Shown one piece after another: positions 9,605 to 19,342 of a DNA stretch of 31,485 nt (its first letter is position 1; each line of letters opens with the position of its first letter). The translations under genes and the position numbers were made by a program. The DNA comes from Porogramme epimiltina (Eukaryota > Basidiomycota > Agaricomycetes > Polyporales > Polyporaceae): contig FTLJ01000848.1 of assembly GCA_900155495.1 (NCBI GenBank), positions 1-31,485 on the forward strand, read 5' to 3'. The notes beneath the pieces were generated by a model, which ran no database searches, was not told the DNA's origin, and worked only from the letters and a program-made list of their open reading frames with translations.

Positions 9605-11833
9605 TCACCGCACCACGGCGTTCACAGACGCATTCCGTCTGTGGCTCGCGCCTGGGACGTCCATGCTCCCGCTCTTGTGCGACGAGAGCAGGTTGAACGG
9701 CAGCCGCCGCGAGTGCGTCTGCTGCGGTGCGGTCGCGGTCGTCGGCGTCGCTGCCCGGTCCGGCTCCTCGAGCAACGAGCCCGCGCTCGGCCGGTGCGCG
9801 TGCTGCCCCTGCTGCGACGACGCCGGCGGCGGCGGGAAGCGCGCGTACTCGCTCGGCGGGCCCGTGTACGTCTCCGCGTAGAGCGGCGGCGGCGGGCGCG
9901 GGGGCGCGGCGGAGTTCTGCGTGGGCGTCGGGAGCGCGGAGGACTCGCTCGTCGGGGACGCGAGCGACGCGCTGCTCCCGCCGCCGCCGTTCACGGCCAT
10001 CCCGTTCTGCGCGGGCTTGAGCATCGCGGGGCTCGTGCCGGAGCGGCCGCGCGGGACCTCTTGCGAGGCGGACCCGCCGGCGGGCGCGGGTGGGGGGATC
10101 GTGAGGGGCTGCGGGCTCGAGCGGAGCTGCGCGGCGGACGCGGAGGGGCGGAGCCGGCGGCGGGGCGCGACGGAGCCGACGGTGACGAGCGAGGAGAGCG
10201 CGGAGAGGTCGTCGCTGTGGTTGTGGCCGTGGTTGTAGCCGTGCGCGGGTGGCGCGTCCTTGGGCGGTGGCGCGGGGGGCGGCGAGGACGCCTGCTGCTG
10301 GTCGGACGCGGCCGAGGGCCCGTCTGTGGACGCGGTCGTCGCGCTACCGGAGCGTTGGCGGAGCTTGTAGGTCTCCATCGCGGCCGCGTCGCGCTCGCGC
10401 ATCCGCGTCGCGATCGGCGAGAGCGCCGAGGCGGGGTTGGAGTTGGGGTTCGGGATGAGGGTGGCAGAGTTAGGTTGGGAGATAGGGGATGAGGTGAAGC
10501 CGAATGTGCTGCTTGTGGAACTCGCTGATGGTTGGCCAGGTGAGTGGGAGCCTGAGGGTAACGGTGCTGGTCTTCGGGATGGGGAAGACCAAAATCTTGA
10601 CGTTGACTGCGCGGGTACTGTTCCATCCAGCACATCACCGCTGTTCGACGTTGTCGTCGTGTGGCTCGTGCCCGAGCCACTGCGCATCCGGGGAGCGCCG
10701 TTCCCTCTCAGCGAATATTCTCTTGGCGATGGCGGGAATACCTGCATATTCCCTCCCCATTCACTTCCTCTTGCAGCCGCCTGCTGAAACACGTTCTTTC
10801 GCGCCCGCTTGTTGTTCTCGAACTGTATTCGAGCGGTGTCCTGCAGGGTGTCCCGTGTGCTTATTCTGGGGTCGCATGCACCGGGGTCAGGAGGCACCGA
10901 GAGGACGTAAAACGCTGGAACCCACGAGTATGCGTAATCGGAAGGGGTGAACCCCTGGTTATTTCGCGCCGAATATTGGCAGCCCCGCTCGATTAGTAAT
11001 TGAACGATCTGGGGGGCAAGTATGTGAGCGGCGCCCCCGCATAAGGGATGGTGGCGCGACGTGAACGTACGGTGATGTGCCCCCAGGCGCTCGCGCTGAA
11101 AGAGGATAAGTTTTGGTGTATTCGGAGTGGGGCGGCGATGGGCTCACTAGTGCAGTGGGGTGTTGCCCTCGTTGTCGGCGAGGTCGAAGTCCGCGCCGAG
11201 ATCGCAGAGCATCTGGCGGAACGCGTTTGAGGAATGCAGGACAGAGGAAGGGGATGAACGGCACTACTCACCCGAACGAGCTCCTCATTTCCCTTCAGAG
11301 AGGCGACATGCAGAGCTGTCTTTCCCTCCACATTCGCCCAGTCGAGGACATCTACGTAGCGGTCGAGGTACATCCTGGCCATACGAAGAGTCGCGCCGAG
11401 GAAATCTTGTTCGGACGGGCCGTTCGAGAGGGGTGTTGAAGGAGATGGACGTGCTCCAGCCAGCAAAATGAGAATGGTATTGTCGTCGACATCCTGTAAA
11501 TCGAGCGACGAGGTCTACTGTCAATACGAACCGCAGCGAAATAGGGTAGGGGTGCGCACCTTGCTGTACTCGTGGTCGTCGTGCCCGTTACTCAGTAGAA
11601 ACTCAAACGTCTCCTCGTGTCCAAGCTCAGCAGCCAATGCTAGCGAGGTATACCGCTTGTTGTACGGATCAGGGTTGCGCATGTCCGTCCTCTTGATCAG
11701 ACGTTTGACGAGAAAGAGATTGTTCTCTGCAGAGGCGAGATGAGGCGAGCATGAGCGGGAGCCGGGGGGAAGAAGCGGCGGACATACCCCGTACTGCCCT
11801 GCGAAGGCGGGCGGATGCGTCCTTCTCTGCCAT
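9605..11833 (-). CDS. AVO2: Ankyrin-repeat protein resembling TORC2 subunit AVO2
   Basis: Predicted peripheral subunit of TOR complex 2, acting at the plasma membrane side of TORC2 signalling. Exons on the minus strand: 11833-11788, 11726-11560, 11493-11272, 11212-11148, 11095-11071, 11008-10926, 10865-9605; lengths sum to 1869 nt (622 aa). The first ~220 residues are ankyrin repeats: a SARLRRAV..NNLFLVKRL opening, then blocks ending ALAAELGHEETFEFLL, GKTALHVASLKGNEELV, DNEGNTPLHYASAWGHI and NNQGFTPSDYA. The remaining ~400 residues are disordered and rich in Ser, Pro, Ala and Gly. N-terminal ankyrins followed by a long Ser-rich tail fit yeast Avo2 better than generic ankyrin proteins. The start ATG 11833 makes the first codons match the family's opening. 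A GTGAGG just before the stop could splice to a further C-terminal exon. Assignment to AVO2 is by remembered similarity. Confidence 0.7.
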
Positions 11834-12159
11834 GGCGGGGGCGGCGAGGGCAGCGGACGGCGTGGCGGGGACGGGGGCGGGGGCGAGGGCGTATAAGTCA
11901 CAACTCTACAGTCGGCCCTGCACAGCCCAAGCGAGCAATAATAAGGAGAAACGATCACGTGCAAGTCCTCGACGACTCCGGCCTTAAGTGCTGTCACACC
12001 ATCCGCCCCGCCACCGCGTCCCGCTCGGCACGGGCCGCCGTGAATATCGCAAATATATTCAGGCCATCTGCGCCTGCACCGCTCCCCCCAGTGCCTGGCC
12101 TGTTCCCGCTCTGTCCAGTCCCCCACTGACGTCGTTTGTGTCTCCCGAGACTGCCCAAC
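11834..12159. promoter_or_regulatory. Divergent promoter, AVO2-like / STEEP1-like
   Basis: The 326 bp between two divergent start codons must hold both promoters. It contains a GC-rich, G-run half next to the AVO2-like gene and AT-rich islands (GTATAAG near 11890, AAATATATTC near 12050). No defined binding site is claimed. Confidence 0.5.
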
Positions 12160-12862
12160 ATGCCCAAGGTTATCTCTCGGTCCGCCGTTTCTTCCTCAAC
12201 GGACGGTGAGCTTCCCAGTCGCCTGAACCTCGACCGCTCTTTGTGACCCGGCGACCTCACCCCTCTAGCGCGACCGACCGCATCATCAACAGCAGCACTC
12301 CGCGTCTATTGTGTGATATTTCCTCCAGCCTTCCCTGCACTAGTTGCTCACTGTTTTGTTCCGAACAGACTGCATCTGCGGGGAGTTTATCGTGCGTGCC
12401 CGGCCCTCGCTCCCAGTCCCACGCCGTCCGCTCACACACTCGCGGCCCTCCAGCTTGTCATCGACAAAACCCTCTCCGCCCTCCCACGCAGGCAGACAGA
12501 CGGCGCGACCGTCATCCGGTGCCAGGACACGAAGGACGCCAAGGCGCGGGTGTTCAAATTGAACGCGACGTCCAAGGAGCCAATCCTCGTCGAGCGGTGA
12601 GTCCCCGTCGACCCTGCACCCTCCGCGACCAATTTGCTGAACAATGTGTCCCGGCGAGACCAGACAAGGTGGGCACGAGAGACAGTACAGGTTTCATTGT
12701 CCTCGATGCGCCCTCCCGGTGGCATATCAGTCCACCCCGCCCCCTGCTAAGGCGGGCCCCTTCTTGTACATCTTCAAGGGTGCCCTTAGCCAGATACAAG
12801 GGCAAGTACCTCCCGACGCGTTCGAAGACGATAACGTCGTCCCGGCCGAGGACGCTTCCTAA
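12160..12862 (+). CDS. STEEP1 / CXorf56 (UPF0428) family protein, short form
   Basis: Homologue of human STEEP1 (CXorf56), which promotes ER exit of STING in animals; fungi lack that pathway, so the fungal role is unknown. Exons: 12160-12205, 12269-12310, 12369-12391, 12454-12596, 12664-12862 (453 nt, 150 aa). Family signatures: N-terminal MPKVISRSAVSSSTD, a YCICGEFILVIDK segment, then CPRCALPVAYQS and a GALSQIQG stretch near the end. The CxC and CxxC pairs look like a split zinc site. The human protein is 222 aa; this one ends soon after the second Cys pair and lacks the charged helical C-terminus. All five exons are small and joined in frame by 58-67 nt introns. Divergent from the AVO2-like gene. 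Confidence 0.85.
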
Positions 12863-13782
12863 CCAGTTTGCTAGTCTGTTGCTCTCCTGTCTTTGTACAC
12901 ATATATTGGTGATTGATGGAATGCTTTCGGAGCCCTCGTCCTATGGCGTCGCGTCGCACCCCTCCGCCAGACCCGGTCATCATGACCACAATATTACGAG
13001 TGACGTCCACTTCGATGAGCCCAAGAGCTACGCGTTGACTGTCGAAACGCCTCAAAGGCGCCAGGACTGAGAGACTGTCCGACTCTGGTCCGGGGTCTCG
13101 TCTGGGTGTACGCGAGGTGCGGGATAACCACGAGATCACGAGTTGCGAGTACGTTTGGACTCCAGGATACGTACTTGGCGGGGAAGGTATCGCCATTACT
13201 ATGCCGAGACGTCAGGCACAGAAGGGGGAAGCCTAAAACGCCAGCGAATAGGCAACAAAGACTGGCCGGCCTACGTGGCATCAAAGAACTGGAGAACATA
13301 GTAGTGCAGCAATGTGACTGTTGTAAAGACGTCCTGAGGACGTTCGCATTTGTGGAGTTAAATCGGGCGATAGACGCCCCAGAAAATATAACAGCAATGC
13401 GAATGTGACGTCTCGTGGATTGATAACAGTGCCGCTTCTCGAAAGGGCCCCGATATGAACAGGCCCGGGGATGAGGAGACTCGAGCTCGTGCAGCGGTCT
13501 CGAAAGAGCGTTCGCGGAATCAACGTGCGCAAGATCTATCTCGATTCGGCGATCGGGACGAGCTGGCGGTTGCGTAATGAGGAGAGCTGGACGGCTGTAG
13601 CGCTCTTGGCGCCCGCCTGCAACAGGAGGACGAGAGGAGCAGCCTGCCTTTGGCCTCCCGCCGATCGTCGTCCACCTGCCTCGCGCACGCTTCCCTCTCC
13701 CACTCGCGCCCAACGCCCCTTATATCCTCCGCGCTCCATCTCGTGTCTTCCTCTTCTCTGCCAGCGCACTCACCCGCGCGCC
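12863..13782. other. Intergenic stretch upstream of the sugar transporter
   Basis: About 920 bp between the STEEP1-like stop and the transporter start. Minus-strand frames of 136 and 239 codons (12786-13196, 12994-13713) have no recognised domain and biased, mutually overlapping composition. A weak inverted repeat (TTCGCATT near 13343-13350 against AATGCGAA near 13396-13403, each beside GACGTC) may be regulatory. The transporter promoter and 5'UTR should lie at the right end, which is C/T-rich just before the ATG. Confidence 0.4.
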
Positions 13783-16313
13783 ATGACGTTCCCCTCCAGC
13801 GCGGACTCTGACCCCGACCCGACCTCCCAGATCGCCTGGCCCGCACGCCAGGGCAAGCCTGCGCGCAGCGAGTCCAGTGGGCAGCTCAATGTCGTCGGGG
13901 AGCAGGGCGGTCGCTCCTCTGCGCCGAGACAGAATGGCAGCAAGCCTCCTCCGTCAGAGTCGGCTGTGGAGGGCGAGAGCAGTGGCGGGAAGAAGAGGAT
14001 GTCCACCCTCGATCTGATCTACCTCAGCATCGCGATGGGTGGATCCCAGGTCGCGTGGACAGTTGAGCTCGGGTGAGTACCATGCGTGGCTGCTTCGCCA
14101 GAGAGGAGGCAGACTCTGAACAATTGGACAATTGGGCGTATGCAGTTACGGCACGCCGTTCTTGCTCGATCTCGGTCTCACGGAGCAGCTCACAAGCCTC
14201 GTCTGGCTTGCGGGCCCAATCAGCGGCCTAATCGCACAGCCAGTTATTGGTGAGTATTTATCTCCTCGCAAGCTTTCCGAGCATCAGAGTGCCTTAAGTG
14301 CTCATTCGCCCTCAACACAGGCGCGATCTCGGACGCTTCTACATCTCGGTACCGGCGGCGTGTCTGGATTGTGTCTTCCACAATCGCGCTCGTCGTTTCC
14401 ACCCTTACCATCGCGTACTGCAGAGAGATTGCGGCCTTCTTTGTGGATATCTTTGGTGGTGGCGCTGGCAGCTGGGACCCGAAGAACAGGAAGACAGTGA
14501 GTCATGGACGCTGCCATTTCTTAACGCTCGGCTGAATCTCTGCATTCATCTTTCAGGTACAAGATACAGCAATTGGCTTTGCTATAGTATCTTTCTACCT
14601 CCTCGACTTTGCCCTCAACGCACTCCAAGCATCCCTGCGGAATCTCTTGCTCGATGTCACTCCCCCAGAACAGCTCAACGCGGCGAACGCGTGGCATAGC
14701 CGAATGCTGAACGCAGGAAACATCGTTGGCTTTGGGTTCGGTAAGTGCATTCACTCCAGCAGGATGCCATGAGCCTTACACCACGCTGCAGGCTTCTTGC
14801 CGCTTGCGAACATGCCTATCCTTCGCCTTCTCGGAGGGTCACAATTTCGCAAATTCTGTGTCATTTGCATGGTCATCTTGTCGGCCACAGTGTGGATTAC
14901 GTGTTGGACCCAGCAAGAACCTATCCGCGAGAAGCGCGGGGTCGAGAAGCGGTATGGCATACCAATGCGAGCGAGCCAATCCTTGCTGATCATCGTTTGT
15001 CACAGGAACAGCATGGTTGATATTGTGAAGAACATCTGGCATACTATCCTGCACCTTCCTCGACCCGTCCGACGCGTATGCTACGTCCAGCTCTTCGCGT
15101 TCATGGGCTGGTGAGTGGACATGTCCAAGCTGTTGGAATACTCGAACTCATTTGACTACCTAGGTTCCCTTTCCTATTCTACTCGTAAGTAGCATCTCCC
15201 TTGGCCTAGACCAGGCTATAACAACGGGCCTGTAGCACAACATACATCAGCCAAATTATGGCGTACGAGCTCGGCGCGGAGCCCGACCACGATCTCGCTT
15301 CCCGCACCGGAGCGTTCGCCATGCTGATCTACAGCCTCGGTAAGCCCATGCCACCCGCCGCGCCCCACCCACCCCCTCACCCGCAGCCCACACAGTCGCC
15401 GTCACCGCCGGCGCCCTCCTTCCGCGCCTCACGCGGCGCGACCCGCGTCTCCTCGCGTCGCCCAGCGCCACCGCCGCCGACGCCGCCGTCGCGCGCGCGG
15501 GGCCGCTCCCGCGCCTCCCGTTCCTCCTGCGCGACATCTGGACGGGCGCGCTCTCGTTCTTCTCGCTCCTCGCGCTCGCGACGTTCGCCGTGAGCCGCGT
15601 CTGGCAGGCCGTCATCCTCGTCTCGCTCGTCGGCATCTGCTGGGCCGTCGCGTGCTGGGCGCCGTTCGCGATCATCATGGAGTTCCTCAAGGAGCGCGAG
15701 GACGGCGCGGCGGGCGCGCAAGCCGCGGAGGCTCAGCGGCCCGCTCCCGCGCCCGCGCCCGCGCCGGTGCCGGTGCGGACGCTGTCGACCTCGTCGCGTA
15801 GGGGGACTGCGAGTGCGAATGCGGAGCGGGGCGAGCGCGCACCGCTCCTCCGGCGCGCTGCCAGCGAGGACTCGTATGAGGAGCCCGAGACGGAGGCTGC
15901 TGCGGGCGGTACGATCTTGGGGATCCACAACCTCGCGATCGTCATGCCCCAGTTTGTGGTGAGCATATTCAGGGACATTTCGCGTTGTCTAGAAATATCG
16001 TACTGAGCGTCGGTGGCTGATTCAGGTCGCGCTGGCCTCGAGCCTTATTTTCCGTATTGTCGATGCGGAGGCGGAGGACTCGACGGGGGACACGGCGTTC
16101 TACGGCAAGAACGGTGTCGCATGGGTCCTCCGGTTCGGAGGGGTGTGCACTATGGTGAGTTTTTTTTTCGTTCTCCCTGCGCGAAGGGACGACGCTGAAG
16201 CCTCGAAGCTCGGAGCGATTGTAGCTCGCATGGTGCCGCCCACGCGCAACGAGAAGGACATGCGCAGACGGCTCGCAGAGCTCAAGGCTCTCCGGGAAGA
16301 AGGCACGGCCTAA
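13783..16313 (+). CDS. Sugar:H+ symporter, SLC45 / Sut1 (GPH/MFS) family
   Basis: Predicted plasma-membrane proton symporter for sucrose, maltose or other alpha-glucosides, related to S. pombe Sut1 and animal SLC45. Exons: 13783-14072, 14146-14249, 14321-14496, 14557-14740, 14792-14951, 15006-15110, 15164-15184, 15236-15339, 15396-15958, 16026-16154, 16209-16313 (1941 nt, 646 aa). After a hydrophilic ~75-residue N-terminus comes YLSIAMGGSQVAWTVELG, then the GLIAQPVIGAISD helix and a basic loop (SRYRRRVW) typical after TM2. The family's LLLDVTP stretch follows, and about 12 hydrophobic segments in all. Exon 9 is unusually Ala/Arg-rich and carries a long cytoplasmic loop before the last helices. 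A 21-nt exon encodes part of TM7. The last acceptor (GAAG at 16208) is non-pyrimidine but the only one that keeps frame. Substrate is inferred from family only. Confidence 0.85.
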
Positions 16314-16518
16314 GTCTGATGCTGGACTTCTGGAAGCACTCATTTGAACTGCTAACATCTCTCGAACGGTTTTCCGTCTCTGCTGGATCTGATCTATTGC
16401 TGTACAATGCCACCTTTTATCTCTTTCCCCCACGGGCTTGTGATACCTGTCATTAGGACCCTTGCCGTCGATACCATGTTGTACACCATCCCCTGGTCCT
16501 GCTACCCCGCTGGATTCC

Positions 16519-19123
16519 CTATGTACATGTAGCGAGTATTGCGTAATCCCAGCCGTCGCCGTTCCTACTGGCGAGGAATCTAGATGGGATCGGTGTGACT
16601 GGAACAGGCTCGTTGTTCGTGAAGAAAGCGAGAGGAGCAGATACAGCTGGAATATGAATTAGCGAAAACCACAACGCCAAGCTAGTAGAATCAGGCATAC
16701 CTGCAGGATTCGATACGTCATAGAATAAACGAATGGAGAGTGCTTCAGACTTCAGCGACTGTAATGCGGGGACATTGCGGATGTACGAAAGCAGCTGGGG
16801 GTCGCTCCCCTTAACACAGACCAATGCAACTTTGGCTTTCGTTTGATCAAAAGACGAACCCTCCCAGTGCATTTTACCCTTATCGGTCTCATATTGCCCT
16901 GTAGAGATCCACCGCGCCAATTAGATAGGCGTGCAGGGGCGGAGGAGATAGGAGGCACTCACCGGCCGTGCACACGGGCGTAATATCTTGACGAACGAGG
17001 GTCCCATCGTCATCTTCTACCTCGCACTGGCCGGTATGGACTAGGACCTGTTTCTCGACCAATGCACCCCTCGGTAGCTCAGGTACCACCGCAAACAACA
17101 TTGGTGAGCCGGCATCCTTAAATGAAGGCGAACAGTTAACTTCCTGCCCCACTGAGTGGATCTGGAATTATACTCACCCCTTCGTACTTGGAGCTGGCTA
17201 TGCGAATGGACGGAACGTCACTCTGATTGGCTAGCCAATAAACAATGCCTTGCACGTGTCCCGCCCAACCTCCACCGGAGTTGTTCTTCAGGGCTTCAAC
17301 AACACGGTGGGCGTGCTGGAAGGAGAGCGCCGCTTCGCGTCCGAGGGACTGCGGAGAGGGGAGCGTGAGGCTGCTTGGGATGAGACCGATCTGGCCGGAG
17401 ATGAAGACACGCTCGTCTGCCTAAGATAAAATGAGGGGCAAGTTTTAGTGAGTCAAGACTGGCTGGAACGCCGCACGGGACCTACAATTATAGCTTGTGA
17501 ATACGGCCCGATGTTGGCCGGGGCCCAATAGCTGAGACCTTGGACGTGAAGCGCTTGACGTTCCGAAGGGCTACGTTCTGCGAACGCGACGCAGTCCAAC
17601 CGGACACGGATCTCAGAGGGAAGATCTAGTGCGACGCAAGCACGAGCCGGTGGGCTTGTCCCAAAGTACGTGGCGTATACCGCGTTTACCCTTGCAAAAA
17701 GGTCCATAGAGGAGAGGAAAATGTTGATGTTCGCGCAGCTAGCTAGCGTGAGCGACTGTGCAGCCAAGGTTTCTACGAGAGTTTAGTCGGTGGGTGAACC
17801 TGTCGAAACGCCTAGGAGAGGTTACCTTTCAATTTATCGAAACAATATCTCACTTCGTCCTCGAGTGACATCTCAACGGCCTTGCCCACGGGACGTTGAA
17901 TATTAGCTACGGCAACCCATTTCCCTATCTGTTTGACGGACGCCAGGGGCGCAGTCCACAAAGGGGTTTCAGCTGGAGCAGCTGGATCAAAACGGGGCAC
18001 AAATGCGTGGGGGCTGTTGGATATCATGTCTGGGATGTGGGAGAAGTATCCCGAGAGCATGGGCGGCACAACCAACTCTTCTGTGGAAGAGGTGTCTTTG
18101 GCGACAAGGGATGCTTTTTTGATACGAATGTAAGCCACCGTTGCGAAATCATTGTCTGAGTGGACGACGTTCTCTACTTCGTCCCTGGCGGCGTAGGTGA
18201 GTGGGAACTAGACAGGTCAAAAGGGGATCTTACAGGTTGATGCGATATTTGAATTGAGGGCAATCTAGAGTCAATGACTCGTATTCACCCCCTTCACCAC
18301 ATACATGTGAACCGTATAGAGTGTTCTACAGGTACATATTCAGTATAATCCTCATAAGATATGTCAGTATGAACGCACTAGCTTCAAAAGAGTGGGTTGC
18401 ATTTGTGCGAGCGTCTTTCCCAAGTGTTTTATTGTCAGACCTATGCCTGCCACTTTGATGAGGATCGCCTCCATGCCAGCTTGAATCATTTCGGACAAGA
18501 GTTTCTCTTGGTCTCTTTGCCACAGATAGCACAGTGGAGTAAGTCCCAGGCGTCGGCACCTAAGATAAATGGTCAATAGAGGCTTGTCACAGTGATAGCA
18601 AAAGACATACACATGTTCTACGCGCACTCTCTGATAATTGGACAGAATTGCTCCTACTGAGACACCTTGAACTTCAGGATGATGATTCTGAGGACAAGGG
18701 AAGTTAGACCGCATTTAATAGGTGAGTAAATTGACGTGCCTTGACCGTCGCAAGGAGCTCGTACAGGTCTTCAGTCTCGTCACCAGGAGTACCACCACTG
18801 GTCAAAGGATCGCGACCTCCGTACTCTCCTCCCTGCTCAACTGCGGCGCCAGAGATTACTCGTCTATAGAGTGGGACGTCCAGTGCGCGACCAACGAACT
18901 CAATCGCGTCTTGACCGACAGTTTGATAGAGATACGAATCGAGTTCCTCTGATTTGCACACAGTCGGAAGGAATCATGGAGGAAGCTTGACTGAGAGGGT
19001 CGAACCTTTGCCCTGTTCGGGCCCCAACGAAGCTGCCGCAACTAGCTCATGACCGTTCTTTGAGCAGTGCAAAAGGTTGTAGCAGCTATCCTTGCCGCCG
19101 CTGAGGAGGGCAACGTACTTCAT
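16519..19123 (-). CDS. DPH6: Diphthine-ammonia ligase DPH6, with a 2-nt frame disruption
   Basis: Last step of diphthamide synthesis on elongation factor 2: ATP-dependent amidation of diphthine, cytosolic. Exons: 19123-19006, 18948-18740, 18687-18611, 18559-18379, 18327-18234, 18184-17826, 17772-17486, 17420-17178, 17116-16963, 16898-16701, 16646-16519. N-type ATP-pyrophosphatase domain: LLSGGKDS at residues 6-13, SVGAILSNYQRVRVEHV, CGEGGEYESLTLDCP. The C-terminal half has RidA/YjgF-like domains (ANIGPYSQAII, FISGQIGLIP), as in yeast Dph6 (685 aa). Exons total 2048 nt; frame is restored only if a 2-nt GT excess in the GTGT run near 18296-18303, just before CGEGGEYE, is discounted (then 681 aa). 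So this allele is either frameshifted or carries a sequence error. Donor at 18739 appears to be GC. Intron 16647-16700 (54 nt) is in frame and stop-free. Start 19123 matches the family; 19201 is an alternative. Confidence 0.88.
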
Positions 19124-19342
19124 CGGGAGGGCAGAGAGAAGAAGAGTGGCTGCTGCAAGCGCCGGGGCTCGATTAGATCTGCGCGCATAGATGAGGAGCA
19201 TCGCTTATGTCAGAGTCGCGTGAAGCGAGCGCGTCCAGCCACAGGCCCGAGGATACTAATCCAATCTTCCTCTCTTACTCTCCCCCTCCTCCTTGACCTC
19301 CCTCCCCCATCTACCTCTGCATATATTCCTCCTTCTCACATA
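19124..19342. promoter_or_regulatory. Divergent promoter, DPH6 / UBA1
   Basis: Only 219 bp separate the two start codons. On the UBA1 side there is a long C/T-rich tract (about 19264-19320) followed by CATATATTC and the ATG, typical of strongly expressed basidiomycete genes. Co-regulation of the two housekeeping genes is inference. Confidence 0.5.

Noticed and set aside
9236..10492. Long 418-codon plus-strand frame
   Set aside because: Arg/Gly-rich shadow antisense to the Ser/Pro/Ala-rich tail of the AVO2-like gene; no domain, and composition is explained by the opposite strand's codon bias.
10866..10925. ATG at 10897 as the start of a separate 430-aa protein
   Set aside because: It lies inside a 60-nt intron with CTGAC branch site; splicing it out joins DYAYS to STRDTLQDTA and continues the ankyrin gene.
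13328..13412. Inverted repeat with GACGTC ends as a transposon terminus
   Set aside because: Only about 8 bp of perfect pairing, no target duplication and no transposase nearby.
12994..13713. 239-codon minus-strand frame upstream of the transporter
   Set aside because: No recognised motif, overlaps other equally long frames, and runs up to the transporter's leader; more likely chance in GC-rich DNA.
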